The notes under the pieces were generated by a model, which worked only from the letters and a program-made list of their open reading frames with translations, ran no database searches and was not told the DNA's origin. A stretch of 64,000 bases of DNA from Heyndrickxia oleronia (GTDB lineage Bacteria > Bacillota > Bacilli > Bacillales > Bacillaceae_C): contig NZ_CP065424.1 in assembly GCF_017809215.1 (NCBI RefSeq), positions 176,001 to 240,000 on the forward strand, given 5' to 3'. The translations under genes were made by a program, and so were the position numbers. Shown here piece by piece: positions 1 through 9,376 of this stretch. Numbering within the stretch: position 1 is the first letter of the stretch; each line of letters begins with the position of its first letter.

Positions 1-11
1 AGCTATTCATT

Positions 12-15
12 CGTA
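12..15 (+). promoter_or_regulatory. Possible -10 of the autoregulated sigW promoter
   Basis: CGTA lies in the context TTCGTAAC about 34 bases before the sigW start. CGTA is the -10 core used by SigW, which activates its own operon in Bacillus subtilis. The -35 element (TGAAAC type) would fall before base 1, so only half of the promoter can be seen. Confidence 0.35.
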
Positions 16-48
16 ACAATGTATAGCCGCTGGGGCGGGGGTATTGGA

Positions 49-612
49 ATGGAATTATTAGTTAAAAAAAGAATAAAACAAGTGTTAAAAGGCGACCAAA
101 ATGCATACGAGGAAATCGTAGAGATATATAAGGACAAAGTATTTCAAATATGCTACCGGATGTTAGGCAACTTACATGAAGCAGAGGATATTGCACAAGA
201 AGCCTTCATTCGCGCCTATATCAATATTCACAGCTTTAAAGAGGAGAGGAAATTTTCAACCTGGTTATATCGGATTGCAACAAATCTATGTATTGATCGG
301 TTAAGAAAGAAAAAGCCTGATTATTATCTTGATGCTGAGGTTGCAGGTACAGATGGCTTAACCTTGTATTCCCAAGTAGCGGCAGCGGGAAAAACACCAG
401 ATATAGAAGTTGAGGATTTTGAGTTGCAAGAAACGATACAGCTAGCTATTCTTTCTCTTCCTGAGAAGTATCGAACGGTTATTGTATTAAAATATCTTGA
501 AGAGCTTTCATTAATTGAAATTAGTGAAATGCTAGATCTACCTCTAGGAACGGTGAAAACACGAATTCATAGAGGACGTGAAGCTTTGAGAAAGCAACTT
601 CGAAATTTATAG
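49..612 (+). CDS. sigW: ECF RNA polymerase sigma factor SigW
   Basis: This is the extracytoplasmic-function sigma factor that switches on cell-envelope and antimicrobial-peptide stress genes. Region 2 (DIAQEAFIRAY, KFSTWLYRIATNL) and region 4 (KYRTVIVLKYLEELSL, GTVKTRIHRGREALRKQL) are both complete, and the 187-residue length matches B. subtilis SigW. I chose the ATG at 49 because the protein then begins MELLVKKRIKQ, like the family, and a G-rich stretch at 33-41 can serve as ribosome binding site. An upstream in-frame ATG at 19 would add ten unrelated residues. The anti-sigma gene rsiW follows at once. Confidence 0.95.
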   Translation: MELLVKKRIKQVLKGDQNAYEEIVEIYKDKVFQICYRMLGNLHEAEDIAQEAFIRAYINIHSFKEERKFSTWLYRIATNLCIDRLRKKKPDYYLDAEVAGTDGLTLYSQVAAAGKTPDIEVEDFELQETIQLAILSLPEKYRTVIVLKYLEELSLIEISEMLDLPLGTVKTRIHRGREALRKQLRNL

Positions 613-617
613 AGAGG

Positions 618-1244
618 ATGAGAACGAAATTGAATACTTGTTCTGAAGAAATGATTCTCTATATGCATGAATATATGGATGGAGATATATCCACAGAGCA
701 TGAAGCAATTCTGAAGAAACATCTTCAATCATGCCAAGACTGTGCAAAACACTTCCATGAATTAAAAAAGACAAGTGCATTAATAAAGAGTACCTCAATA
801 ATCACTGCACCAAATGACTTTGCATCAAAGGTAATGGCAAGATTGCCAAAAGAAAAGCGGAAAGTCGAAGTCAAAAGATGGTTCTCCCGTCATCCATTCT
901 TGGCTGCGGCATCGTTATTTATTATTTTAATGGGTGGTAGTATATTCTCCTTTTGGAATAATAATCAGGAATTCTCTTTTACAAAGCAACCTAATTTACA
1001 AGTTGAAAACCACACAGTCATCGTCCCAAAGGGGGAAACGATTAAAGGTGATCTCATTGTAAAAAATGGAGATTTAAGAATAGAGGGAAAGGTTGAAGGG
1101 GATGTAACGGTTATTAATGGGGATCAATATATGGCATCAGCCGGAAATGTAACTGGAGATATTAAAGAAATAAATGAAATGTTTGATTGGTTATGGTATC
1201 AAATAAAAAATGGTGGCAAGGAAGTTATCAGTTTATTTAACTGA
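618..1244 (+). CDS. rsiW: Anti-sigma-W factor RsiW
   Basis: RsiW is a membrane-anchored inhibitor that holds SigW until it is cut by regulated proteolysis (PrsW, then RasP in B. subtilis). Counting from the ATG, the cytoplasmic N-terminus carries the zinc-binding H35-x3-C39-x2-C42 motif of ZAS anti-sigma factors. One membrane helix spans about residues 94-112, and the extracellular part contains conserved segments such as MASAGNVTGDI and MFDWLWYQIKNGGK. The gene follows sigW by five bases. An AGAGAGG sequence directly abuts the ATG at 618, so the TTG at 630 (giving MNTCSEE) is a realistic alternative start. Confidence 0.93.
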   Translation: MRTKLNTCSEEMILYMHEYMDGDISTEHEAILKKHLQSCQDCAKHFHELKKTSALIKSTSIITAPNDFASKVMARLPKEKRKVEVKRWFSRHPFLAAASLFIILMGGSIFSFWNNNQEFSFTKQPNLQVENHTVIVPKGETIKGDLIVKNGDLRIEGKVEGDVTVINGDQYMASAGNVTGDIKEINEMFDWLWYQIKNGGKEVISLFN

Positions 1245-1253
1245 AATTTTTCC

Positions 1254-1292
1254 AAAAAGAGAGGGTGACCTTGGATAAAGGGCCCTTTTTTA
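1254..1292 (+). terminator. Weak terminator-like sequence after rsiW
   Basis: An A-rich AAAAAGAGAGGG is followed by GGGCCCTTTTTT. The two can pair imperfectly and end in a run of six T. The stem is irregular, so partial read-through into cdaA is possible. Confidence 0.4.
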
Positions 1293-1326
1293 CTATTAAT
1301 AGGGAATAAGATGTTCCTCAAGTAAT

Positions 1327-1355
1327 TTTTTTTGAATACAAATATGTGGTATAAT
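1327..1355 (+). promoter_or_regulatory. Extended -10 SigA promoter for cdaA-cdaR-glmM
   Basis: TATAAT at 1350-1355 is preceded by TG at 1347-1348, a perfect extended -10 element. The -35 region at 17-bp spacing is only TTTTTT (1327-1332). It gives the c-di-AMP genes expression that does not depend on SigW. Confidence 0.6.
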
Positions 1356-1421
1356 GTAGAGGTTTAAATAGGAAATTTTTTAACGGCTCTTGATGGATAT
1401 AAAACTAATGGAGGATGGAAC

Positions 1422-2246
1422 ATGCCGTTTGCAGACTTCAATTTTTTCGATTATATTGCAAATATTGTCGATATACTCCTAGTATGGTATGTCATATATA
1501 AACTTTTAATGGTGATCCGTGGTACAAAGGCAGTACAAGTATTAAAAGGGATCATTGTTATTCTGATTGTACGTAATTTAAGTAATTTTTTGGGTTTAAC
1601 GACACTAGATTGGATTATGGCGCAGACCCTTGATTGGGGATTTCTTGCCCTGATCATTATCTTCCAGCCAGAAATAAGGCGTGCACTAGAGCAATTAGGT
1701 AGAGGAAAGTTATTTTCAAGGGGAACAATGCAGGAAGAAGAAGAGCAATCAAGAATTATTGATGCAATTGTGACTGCCACAAGTTATATGGCTAAACGCC
1801 GAATAGGTGCTTTAATATCCATAGAAAGAGAAACGGGATTAGGTGATTACATAGAAACGGGCATTCCATTGAATTCTGCGATTTCTTCAGAATTACTGAT
1901 TAATATTTTTATCCCTAATACACCTTTACATGACGGGGCAGTGATTTTACAAAAGAATCAAGTGGCAGCTGCGGCTTGTTATCTTCCTCTATCGGAAAGT
2001 CCCTTTATTTCGAAAGAGTTGGGAACAAGGCATCGTGCTGCAATAGGAATAAGTGAAGTAACAGATAGTTTAACCATTGTGGTATCTGAAGAAACAGGTG
2101 CGATCTCATTAACAAAAAATAGTGAACTACACCGTGATTTAAAGATTGAACAGTTCAAGGAACTTCTTCAAAAAGAATTTATGGTTTCTATGAATAAGCA
2201 AGCTTCCTCATCAATATGGAATTGGAGGGTGAAGAAGCGTGGATAA
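1422..2246 (+). CDS. cdaA: Membrane diadenylate cyclase CdaA
   Basis: CdaA makes the essential second messenger c-di-AMP from two ATP. Three hydrophobic segments lie within the first ~85 residues. The DAC domain follows, with the catalytic DGA motif at residues 171-173 (PLHDGAVIL) and the RHRAA motif at 203-207. The length of 274 matches B. subtilis CdaA (formerly YbbP). GGAGG at 1410-1414 supports the ATG. The stop overlaps the cdaR start by eight bases, so the two are translationally linked, and glmM follows, as in other Firmicutes. Confidence 0.96.
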   Translation: MPFADFNFFDYIANIVDILLVWYVIYKLLMVIRGTKAVQVLKGIIVILIVRNLSNFLGLTTLDWIMAQTLDWGFLALIIIFQPEIRRALEQLGRGKLFSRGTMQEEEEQSRIIDAIVTATSYMAKRRIGALISIERETGLGDYIETGIPLNSAISSELLINIFIPNTPLHDGAVILQKNQVAAAACYLPLSESPFISKELGTRHRAAIGISEVTDSLTIVVSEETGAISLTKNSELHRDLKIEQFKELLQKEFMVSMNKQASSSIWNWRVKKRG

Positions 2247-3477
2247 ATTTATGGATAATAAATGGTTTATTAGAATTGTTGCTTTATTCCTCGCCTTGCT
2301 TCTTTATGTATCGGTGAGTATTGAAAATAATGATAAGAATAAAGATGTGAAACAAAAGGTAGAAAATGACGTTGTTGAAAACATGCCGGTCGAACTTATC
2401 TATGATCAACAAAATTTTGTTGTCACTGGTGCACCAGAAACGGTTGATGTAACGATAGATGGACCAAAAAGTTTAGTAAAAACAACAAAAAATCTTAAGG
2501 ATTTCACGGTTTATATTGATTTGAGTAATGCTGAGATTGGAAAGCAACGAGTGAAGCTTAAATATAAGGATTTATCGGATAAGTTAACCGCTAAAATTTC
2601 ACCTGCCTATGCAACCGTTGATGTCCAGGAGAAAGTAACAAAAGAATTTAAAGTAGATGCAGAATTTAATACGAATCTTTTAGCTAGTGGTTTTGAGTCT
2701 GAAAGTCCTATTGTTGATCCAAAAGTAGTAAAGATTACTGGTGCCAAAAATGTGATTGATCAAATAACATATGTTAAAGCAACGATTGATGCGAAGAAGG
2801 AAATTAACCAAACAATCACACGAAATGCTAAGGTTCAAGTTTTAGACAAGTCTTTGAATAAGCTGGATGTAGAGGTTGATCAAGATACTGTAGAAGTGAC
2901 GATTCCAGTAAAGAATCCGAGTAAAACCGTCCCAATTACAGTGAACCCCATTGGTGATGAAAAAGATGGTGTAGTGATTAACAGCATCACGACAGAGCCA
3001 AAAAGCATCAAGATTTATGGACGTAATGATGTATTAAAAGATATCAAGGCGTTAAGTGTTGATGTAGATATAAGTAAATATGATAAGGACACTGAATTTG
3101 ATGTTCATTTAAAAGTGCCTAAAGGTGTAAACAAAATTGAACCAGAAGTCGTCAGGGTCAAGTTAAATATTAGTGATAAAGAAGAAGAAAAAACGATACG
3201 CGATATCCAGGTAAGTAGTACAGGAATGAATGAAAACTATACAATGCAATTTTTATCACCTGCCAATGGAATGGTGGATTTGACAGTAATGGGCACGAGC
3301 AATTCGTTAAAGGCTATCAGTGCAAACGACTTTAATATATTGATGGATTTGTCAGGTCTAGCCCCAGGCGATCATGATGTTAATTTAAAGGTTGAAGGAC
3401 CAAATGATGTGTCATGGGAGCTGTCGAATAAAACAGTGAAAATTCGCTTAACAGAGAAGGAAGACGAAAATATTTAA
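2239..3477 (+). CDS. cdaR: CdaA regulatory protein CdaR (YbbR repeats)
   Basis: CdaR is a membrane-anchored extracytoplasmic protein that modulates CdaA activity. One N-terminal membrane helix (about residues 9-24, IRIVALFLALLLYVSVSI) is followed by tandem YbbR domains of roughly 85 residues; I count about four repeats with recurring V-x-V-T-I-x-G/P strands. The start is GTG at 2239, with GGAGGGT eight bases upstream inside the cdaA coding sequence. The length of 412 residues is shorter than the B. subtilis protein but still holds the full repeat set. Confidence 0.93.
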   Translation: MDKFMDNKWFIRIVALFLALLLYVSVSIENNDKNKDVKQKVENDVVENMPVELIYDQQNFVVTGAPETVDVTIDGPKSLVKTTKNLKDFTVYIDLSNAEIGKQRVKLKYKDLSDKLTAKISPAYATVDVQEKVTKEFKVDAEFNTNLLASGFESESPIVDPKVVKITGAKNVIDQITYVKATIDAKKEINQTITRNAKVQVLDKSLNKLDVEVDQDTVEVTIPVKNPSKTVPITVNPIGDEKDGVVINSITTEPKSIKIYGRNDVLKDIKALSVDVDISKYDKDTEFDVHLKVPKGVNKIEPEVVRVKLNISDKEEEKTIRDIQVSSTGMNENYTMQFLSPANGMVDLTVMGTSNSLKAISANDFNILMDLSGLAPGDHDVNLKVEGPNDVSWELSNKTVKIRLTEKEDENI

Positions 3478-3516
3478 TTGCAAAGTATAGTATTAGTAGA
3501 AGGAGCGAGTATTCGA

Positions 3517-4869
3517 ATGGGTAAATATTTTGGTACAGATGGAGTTAGAGGAATAGCTAATACGGAATTAACACCTGAATTAGCCTTTAAACTAGGTCGC
3601 TGTGGTGGATATGTCTTAACGAAAAATACAGATAGACCCAAGGTGATCATTGGTCGAGATACACGCATTTCAGGACATATGCTAGAAGGCGCTTTAGTTG
3701 CAGGGTTATTATCTACTGGAGCTGAAGTGATGCGATTAGGTGTAATTTCTACCCCTGGGGTAGCTTATTTAACAAAAGCTTTAGGAGCCCAAGCGGGAGT
3801 TATGATCTCTGCTTCTCATAACCCAGTTGCTGATAATGGCATTAAATTTTTTGGTTCAGACGGATATAAGCTTTCAGATGAGCAAGAAGCTGAGATTGAA
3901 GAATTATTGGATCAATCCGTTGATCATTTGCCAAGACCTGTTGGTGGCGATCTTGGGGTAGTGAATGATTATTTTGAAGGTGGTCAAAAATATCTTCAAT
4001 TTCTAAAACAAACCGTTGATGAAGAATTTACAGATATCCACATTGCTCTTGACTGTGCAAATGGGGCGACTTCTTCTTTAGCGACTCATTTATTTGCTGA
4101 TTTAGATGCAGATGTTTCGACAATGGGTGCATCACCGGATGGATTAAATATTAATGACGGTGTCGGTTCAACCCATCCAGAAAGCTTGGCTGCGTTTGTG
4201 AAAGAAAAAGAAGCAGATGTAGGGCTCGCATTTGATGGAGATGGAGATCGAATTATTGCAATCGATGAAAATGGTGAAATCGTTGATGGCGATCAAATCA
4301 TGTTTATTTGTGCGAAGTATTTAAAAGGTGAAGCTCGTCTTAAACAAGGGACGGTTGTCTCAACAGTAATGAGTAATCTTGGTTTCCATAAAGGTTTAGA
4401 AGAATTAGGAATAAAGAGTGTTCAAACAGCTGTAGGTGACCGATATGTTGTTGAAGAGATGAAAAATGGCGGCTATAACCTTGGTGGGGAACAGTCTGGT
4501 CATATTATTTTCTTAGATTACAATACAACGGGTGATGGGTTACTTACGGGTCTACAGTTAGTAAATATCATGAAAGCAACAAATAAAAAATTGTCCGAGT
4601 TAGCAGGCGAAATGAAAAAATACCCTCAGAAGCTTGTAAATATCCGTGTCAGTGATAAACATCATGTAACTGAAAACGAAAAAGTAAAAGAAATTATTAA
4701 ACAAGTGGAAGGTGAGATGGCTGGAGACGGACGGATTCTAGTACGTCCATCTGGAACAGAGCCACTTGTTCGAGTAATGGCTGAAGCGTCAACAGTGGAA
4801 GCATGTGAAAGTTATGTGAATAAAATTGCTGAAGTAGTCAAAGCGGAAATGGGCTTACCAGAGGAATAA
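3517..4869 (+). CDS. glmM: Phosphoglucosamine mutase GlmM
   Basis: GlmM converts glucosamine-6-phosphate to glucosamine-1-phosphate for peptidoglycan and teichoic acid precursors, and also binds and inhibits CdaA. Counting from the ATG at 3517, the phosphoserine loop is SASHNP with Ser100. The metal site is DGDGDR near residue 240, followed by the sugar-binding GGEQSGH and the phosphate-binding [11 protein letters not shown] near the C-terminus. The product has 450 residues, like B. subtilis GlmM. AAGGAG at 3500-3504 favours this ATG over an upstream TTG at 3478 that abuts the cdaR stop. Confidence 0.97.
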   Translation: MGKYFGTDGVRGIANTELTPELAFKLGRCGGYVLTKNTDRPKVIIGRDTRISGHMLEGALVAGLLSTGAEVMRLGVISTPGVAYLTKALGAQAGVMISASHNPVADNGIKFFGSDGYKLSDEQEAEIEELLDQSVDHLPRPVGGDLGVVNDYFEGGQKYLQFLKQTVDEEFTDIHIALDCANGATSSLATHLFADLDADVSTMGASPDGLNINDGVGSTHPESLAAFVKEKEADVGLAFDGDGDRIIAIDENGEIVDGDQIMFICAKYLKGEARLKQGTVVSTVMSNLGFHKGLEELGIKSVQTAVGDRYVVEEMKNGGYNLGGEQSGHIIFLDYNTTGDGLLTGLQLVNIMKATNKKLSELAGEMKKYPQKLVNIRVSDKHHVTENEKVKEIIKQVEGEMAGDGRILVRPSGTEPLVRVMAEASTVEACESYVNKIAEVVKAEMGLPEE

Positions 4870-4878
4870 GTGGAATTA

Positions 4879-4920
4879 TATGCATAAGGGGAACGAAATA
4901 GAGCCCTTATGCATATTTTT
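4879..4920 (+). terminator. Strong intrinsic terminator after glmM
   Basis: A perfect 12-bp stem, TATGCATAAGGG (4879-4890) with CCCTTATGCATA (4904-4915), has a 13-base loop and is followed by TTTTT. It ends the cdaA-cdaR-glmM transcript. Confidence 0.93.
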
Positions 4921-4949
4921 ATGTTATGAGATTCTAAAGAATCTTTTGG

Positions 4950-4978
4950 TTGACCAAATAAATAAAGTAGTATATGAT
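4950..4978 (+). promoter_or_regulatory. SigA promoter for the glmS ribozyme-glmS transcript
   Basis: TTGACC (4950-4955), a 17-bp spacer and TATGAT (4973-4978) make a near-consensus promoter. The predicted start is about 60 bases before the ribozyme cleavage site. Confidence 0.8.
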
Positions 4979-5042
4979 TATCTTGTTTTTAATTGCCAAT
5001 TTGAAAAAAGGAGGATTGTAGTAGAATTTTAATGAAGTAAGC

Positions 5043-5205
5043 AACACAAAGCGCCAGAACTAAACAACGAGCGGATAAAATTGTTTAGTTGACGAGGTGG
5101 AGGTTTATCGAAGTTTCGGCGGATACCTCCCGACTCCCACATAGTCGAGATCTTTTTCTCAAATCACTTGAGGTGACTCGGTGGACAAAGGAAAAAGAAA
5201 TGTGA
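5043..5205 (+). promoter_or_regulatory. glmS ribozyme (glucosamine-6-phosphate-dependent self-cleaving riboswitch)
   Basis: The conserved core is clear: AGCGCCAGAAC at 5050-5060, GAGCGGATAA around 5069, TTGACGAGGTGGAGG at 5089-5103, and CGGCGGAT...CCTCCCG at 5117-5131. These are followed by the P3-P4 elements around 5150-5190. By homology, cleavage is expected between A5050 and G5051. When GlcN6P is plentiful the RNA cuts itself, and the downstream glmS mRNA is degraded. Its place directly before glmS fits exactly. Confidence 0.95.
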
Positions 5206-5261
5206 ATCTAGGCTTGGTCTGTAAAAACGCACAAAAATGACATTAAATAAAAAACAGAGAT

Positions 5262-5298
5262 AAGGGGGCAAGTGTGCCTCCTGGTATCTTGCCCCCTT
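5262..5298 (+). other. GC-rich hairpin between ribozyme and glmS ribosome binding site
   Basis: AAGGGGGCAAG (5262-5272) pairs perfectly with CTTGCCCCCTT (5288-5298) around a 15-base loop. Only TTT then A follows, so it is a poor terminator. The SD sequence GGGAGGA starts six bases later. It may stabilise or attenuate the mRNA; the role is not known. Confidence 0.75.
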
Positions 5299-5319
5299 TA
5301 TTAGGGAGGAAGAATACAA

Positions 5320-7110
5320 ATGTGCGGTATTGTAGGATATATTGGAAATCAAGATGCGAAAGAGCTTTTATTAAAAGGGTTAGAGAAGCTTGAATATAGA
5401 GGATATGATTCAGCAGGTATTGCTGTGAAAAATGATCAAGGTGTTCATGTTTATAAAGAAAAAGGACGTATTGCTGATCTTCGAGAAGTTGTTAATAACG
5501 AAATGTTAGCTACTATTGGAATTGGTCATACTCGTTGGGCAACTCATGGGGTGCCAAGCAAGGAAAATGCCCATCCACATCAAAGTGCATCCGGTCGATT
5601 TACACTTGTTCATAATGGGGTTATCGAAAACTATTCCTTATTACAACAAGAATACTTACAGGGTGTCACTTTAAAAAGTGAAACAGATACTGAAATTATT
5701 GTTCAGCTTGTAGAGAAATTTGTTTCAGAGGGATCAAATACTAAAGAAGCGTTTCGTAAAACATTAACACTTCTACATGGATCTTATGCTCTTGCATTAC
5801 TAGATGCTGAAAATGATGATACGATTTTCGTTGCAAAAAATAAAAGCCCACTACTTGTTGGAGTAGGTGAAGAATTTAATGTCATTGCAAGTGATGCAAT
5901 GGCAATGATTCAAGTAACTGATCAATTCATTGAGCTAATGGATAAAGAAATGGTAATTGTAACAAAGAATGAAATCATCATCGAAAATCTCCAAGGGGAA
6001 AAGATTTCAAGAGAACCTTATAAAGCATTAATAGATGCGAGTGATATCGAAAAAGGAACATATCCTCACTATATGTTGAAGGAAATTGATGAACAACCAC
6101 TTGTGATGAGAAAAATCATTCAAGCTTACCAAGATATTAATGGTGATTTAACAATTGATTCTGATATCATTCAAGCGATGAATGAAGCTGATCGAATCTA
6201 TATCGTTGCTTGTGGCACAAGCTATCATGCTGGTCTTGTTGGAAAGCAAATGATTGAAAAGCTTGCTGAGGTTCCAGTAGAGGTCCATGTTGCTAGTGAA
6301 ATGGGCTATAATATGCCATTATTATCGAATAAGCCATTATTTATCTTCATCTCTCAAAGTGGAGAAACAGCAGATAGTCGTGCAGTACTCGTGAAGGTGA
6401 AAGAGCTAGGCTATAAAGCAATAACTATTACAAATGTTCCTGGATCAACATTATCCCGTGAAGCAGATTATACATTATTATTACATGCAGGTCCTGAAAT
6501 TGCTGTTGCTTCAACGAAGGCGTACACTGCTCAAATTGCTGTACTAGCTATTCTAGCAAGCGTAACAGGCAATAAAGGTGATCTTGATCTTGTTCATGAA
6601 CTTGGTATCGTGGCAAATGCGATGGAAGTTCTTTGTGATTCGAAGGAAGAATTTGAAAAGATGGCCTATGAATACTTCACACTTACACGCAATGCTTTCT
6701 TCATCGGGCGTGCCCTTGACTATTACGTATGTCTTGAAGGAGCTCTGAAGTTGAAGGAAATTTCCTATATTCAAGCTGAAGGATTTGCTGGCGGTGAATT
6801 AAAACACGGCACGATTGCCTTAATCGAAGATGGAACACCAATCATCGCATTAGCAACACAAGAAAATGTCAACTGGAGCATTCGTGGAAATGTAAAAGAA
6901 GTTGTCGCTCGTGGAGCCAACCCTTGCATTATCTCCATGAAAGGTTTTGAAACTGACGAAGACCGCTTCGTTGTTCCAGAAGTACATGAATTATTAACAC
7001 CTCTTGTCTCTGTGGTACCGTTACAGCTACTTGCATATTATGCGGCATTACATCGTGATTGTGATGTGGATAAACCACGTAACTTAGCGAAGAGTGTGAC
7101 GGTGGAATAA
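5320..7110 (+). CDS. glmS: Glutamine-fructose-6-phosphate aminotransferase GlmS
   Basis: GlmS makes glucosamine-6-phosphate from fructose-6-phosphate and glutamine, the first step of amino-sugar synthesis. The N-terminal glutaminase domain begins MCGIVGYIG, so the nucleophile Cys2 is present. Two SIS sugar-isomerase domains follow, with CGTSYHAG and SQSGETADS motifs, and the C-terminus ends [13 protein letters not shown], the usual conserved tail. The protein has 596 residues, which is typical. GGGAGGA lies nine bases before the ATG. The 3' end of this gene is the recognition site of TnsD in Tn7 elements, and an element sits just after it. Confidence 0.98.
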   Translation: MCGIVGYIGNQDAKELLLKGLEKLEYRGYDSAGIAVKNDQGVHVYKEKGRIADLREVVNNEMLATIGIGHTRWATHGVPSKENAHPHQSASGRFTLVHNGVIENYSLLQQEYLQGVTLKSETDTEIIVQLVEKFVSEGSNTKEAFRKTLTLLHGSYALALLDAENDDTIFVAKNKSPLLVGVGEEFNVIASDAMAMIQVTDQFIELMDKEMVIVTKNEIIIENLQGEKISREPYKALIDASDIEKGTYPHYMLKEIDEQPLVMRKIIQAYQDINGDLTIDSDIIQAMNEADRIYIVACGTSYHAGLVGKQMIEKLAEVPVEVHVASEMGYNMPLLSNKPLFIFISQSGETADSRAVLVKVKELGYKAITITNVPGSTLSREADYTLLLHAGPEIAVASTKAYTAQIAVLAILASVTGNKGDLDLVHELGIVANAMEVLCDSKEEFEKMAYEYFTLTRNAFFIGRALDYYVCLEGALKLKEISYIQAEGFAGGELKHGTIALIEDGTPIIALATQENVNWSIRGNVKEVVARGANPCIISMKGFETDEDRFVVPEVHELLTPLVSVVPLQLLAYYAALHRDCDVDKPRNLAKSVTVE

Positions 7111-7130
7111 GGAAAAGAATTGTTTATTAG

Positions 7131-7135
7131 GTTTA
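7131..7135. repeat. Target-site duplication, glmS-proximal copy (GTTTA)
   Basis: GTTTA here is identical to 15626-15630 on the far side of the element. A five-base duplication is the rule for Tn7. It starts 21 bases after the glmS stop. Confidence 0.9.
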
Positions 7136-7165
7136 TGTGGAAAAATAATACAGTCGTTTTAAAAA
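7136..7165 (+). repeat. Tn7-like right end (glmS-proximal terminal repeat)
   Basis: It begins TGTGG, then AAAAATAATACAGTCGTTTT. It is the inverted counterpart of the distal end at 15602-15625. Only one clear TnsB-type site can be seen at this end, fewer than in Tn7 itself. Confidence 0.85.
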
Positions 7166-7211
7166 CACACCTTTGGGATATCATGATGACACCTCTTTGG
7201 TGTGTTTTTTT
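7161..7211 (+). terminator. Hairpin terminator inside the transposon right end
   Basis: AAAACACACC (7162-7171) pairs with GGTGTGTTTT (7199-7208), and the T run continues to 7211. It probably ends glmS transcription now that the original terminator has been displaced by 8.5 kb. Confidence 0.75.
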
Positions 7212-7224
7212 GTGAGGGAAAACA

Positions 7225-7949
7225 ATGGCCAACGTAAAAAACAAAATTAAGAAAAGAAAAGATGCTAAGCATGAATTATTTGAGCTTGTATAAAGGGATT
7301 CAAATTTACTGATTATCCACTATTCTTGTGAAAGTTTTTACAATATAAAAGATGGAAGGACACTGAAAATAACTTCAATTGATGTTAGATATTATATATC
7401 TGGACAAACTGTTTCTTTTTCCATTCATAAAATAGCTAAAAAAAAGAACATGTTAAATAAAATTGAGGATTATTATGATGATTTGGAGAAAGAGATGCTA
7501 GATGAATTCTTTTTATTTGTGAGTAAACACAACAATTATAATAGGATTCATTGGAATATGAGAGATATTAATTATGGATTTGAAGCAATACCTATAGGTA
7601 TAGTGTTCTTGGGGGTACACCGGCTGATATCCATGATAGTAATAAATTTGATTTAGCAAGAAAAATGGTTGATATATATGGAAATTACATAAAGGGTTAT
7701 CCACGCTTTGAAAAGCTTATTTATAAAAATAATATAACTAAAAGAGATTTTTTATCAGGTGAAGAAGAAGCACGTTCTTTTGAAGATAAAGAGTTTGTAA
7801 AGCTACATCAATCAACTTTGCGAAAAGTAGACATTCTTCACAGTATTGTTGAAGATGATTTATTAACAGATTCCGAATTAAAAGAAATATATGGGCTAAC
7901 ACCCCAAGGAATATACGAGTTGGTTAAGGAAAATTGGGGTTCCTTATAA
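7225..7949 (+). pseudogene. Broken gene of unknown family (about 240 codons)
   Basis: An ATG at 7225 opens a reading frame (MANVKNKIKKRKDAKHELFELV) that meets TAA at 7291. The same frame then continues with LLIIHYSCESFYNIKDGRT and IHWNMRDINYGFEAI. Near 7590 the coding sense jumps to another frame, giving YRYSVLGGTPADIHDSNKF to the stop at 7947-7949. A single lost base would explain the jump. The pieces read as one acidic, probably cytoplasmic protein with one nonsense and one frameshift lesion. I do not recognise the family. It sits between the transposon end and tnsE, where tnsA-D would lie in Tn7, but it resembles none of those. Confidence 0.7.
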
Positions 7950-7950
7950 A

Positions 7951-9324
7951 GATGGTTTACCCCTATATACACAAAAGGAAGGAACATATACAAATTTTTC
8001 GATTAAGGATTTATCTCAGGGATCAACCAAAAAAGCGATTGATATATGTAGAAAATTTAATGTCTTTTTATATAAAAGCCCAGAGTTAATGAATCAAAAA
8101 ATATTGTCGTATACGGCAAATCAAAAGACTTTTCATATTCAACATACAGAGATTATGAGAGGAGTATTTGCTCCAAACAAAACTTTAGCTAATGCTCTTT
8201 TACGACCAAATGGTCTCGAGTTTCTAGTTAATCAATCCGATTTTTTTAATAATGGTCATACGTTATATATTGATTTTGCTGACGAAATTCCAGGGAGTAT
8301 TATGAATGAAGATTTTGCGAGATATTGTAGTTGGCCTTACTTCAATGACAAAATTAAGAAATCATTTAAATCTATTCAAAGTAATGCGTATTCATATGGA
8401 TTGAAAAGAGGGGCCCCTTTTGGGATACCTCTAGAGATAAATCCTCCGTTAACAGATCAGACCCAAATTTCAGCAATAGGAATATATAAAGACGAGGAGT
8501 TTTTAGTGCTAGAAATATTAGGGATAGATAATATTACTCCCCCATTTTACGAACTTCAATATATGCACAATTCAATCAAAAAGTATATTTATACTGAAAA
8601 AACCAAAAAGAAAAGGTTATCTAATCAAGAGAAACAAGAAGATTACATATTAAATGAAAAAGACGGAGAGCGCTCTAGAGAAGATACAAATCAACCAGCC
8701 ATGGATTTAGATCCAATACAGATTGCATTCCGTCACTCAACAGTCGTAACTAGAATACCAAAACAAGTGTAAAAAATGAATCGGGGTGACGAATATATTT
8801 CTAATTTGGGTCGTGGTGGAGGAATAGAACAACAAGTTGTTGGGGTAGACGAGTCATTATTTGGTTGAAACATAACTCCTTTAGAATTCAAATCAATAGA
8901 AATAGTAAAGACGATTGCAGGTTACAAGTTTGAAAGTTTTATTCAAATGATTAAGGTTCTTTCCAATCACTTTTTGAATCTAAGTATTTCAATGAATATA
9001 GTATTTCTACCATTTAATAGGAGTTTCTCATTTCTCCCAAACGGAATGAGAAGAGCAGCACTTATTGTTAAAATTAACAATAATGGTAAAATAAATTATA
9101 TCGAAGCAGCAGCACCAGATAATTATTCACTTTCAACATTGATTGTTCCTTCTTTAGGTAGTCAAGAAAAAGATGAGAAAATGATCAGAACACTCTTGAA
9201 TAATATAGTAAATGCTAGTGGTAGGTGGAAGAAAGATTTCATGGGAGAATTTTCTCACATTAAGTTAAAACACTTAAAACAGACTCATGAAATATGCGCG
9301 AAACGGATGTATAAATGTTTGTAA
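7951..9324 (+). pseudogene. tnsE: TnsE, Tn7 target-selection protein, interrupted by two stops
   Basis: One frame runs from DGLPLYTQKEGTYTNF (7951) to KRMYKCL (9324), broken by TAA at 8770-8772 and TGA at 8866-8868. By recall it follows Tn7 TnsE in segment order: FHIQHTEIMRGVF (TnsE YHIPQLELARSLF), a FLVLEILGIDNITPP segment, then a C-terminal domain with RRAALIVKI and YSLSTLIV (TnsE LLEVDASDGVKMLST). TnsE directs Tn7 toward replicating, often conjugating, DNA. The first ~45 residues of the family are not visible, so the 5' end is probably also lost. Without TnsABC it would be useless even if whole. Confidence 0.8.
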
Positions 9325-9376
9325 ATTTTAGATATAGAATTGGTTTAGATGAATAACTAATAGAGGAGGGGATATT

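Noticed and set aside
5164..5352. A minus-strand open frame of 62 codons
   Set aside because: It is the complement of the glmS ribozyme 3' part and the glmS start, with no independent coding evidence.
7225..7949. Possibility that this broken gene is tnsA, tnsB, tnsC or tnsD
   Set aside because: No TnsA nuclease motif, no TnsB DDE pattern, no Walker A of TnsC and no zinc finger of TnsD/TniQ can be seen in any frame.
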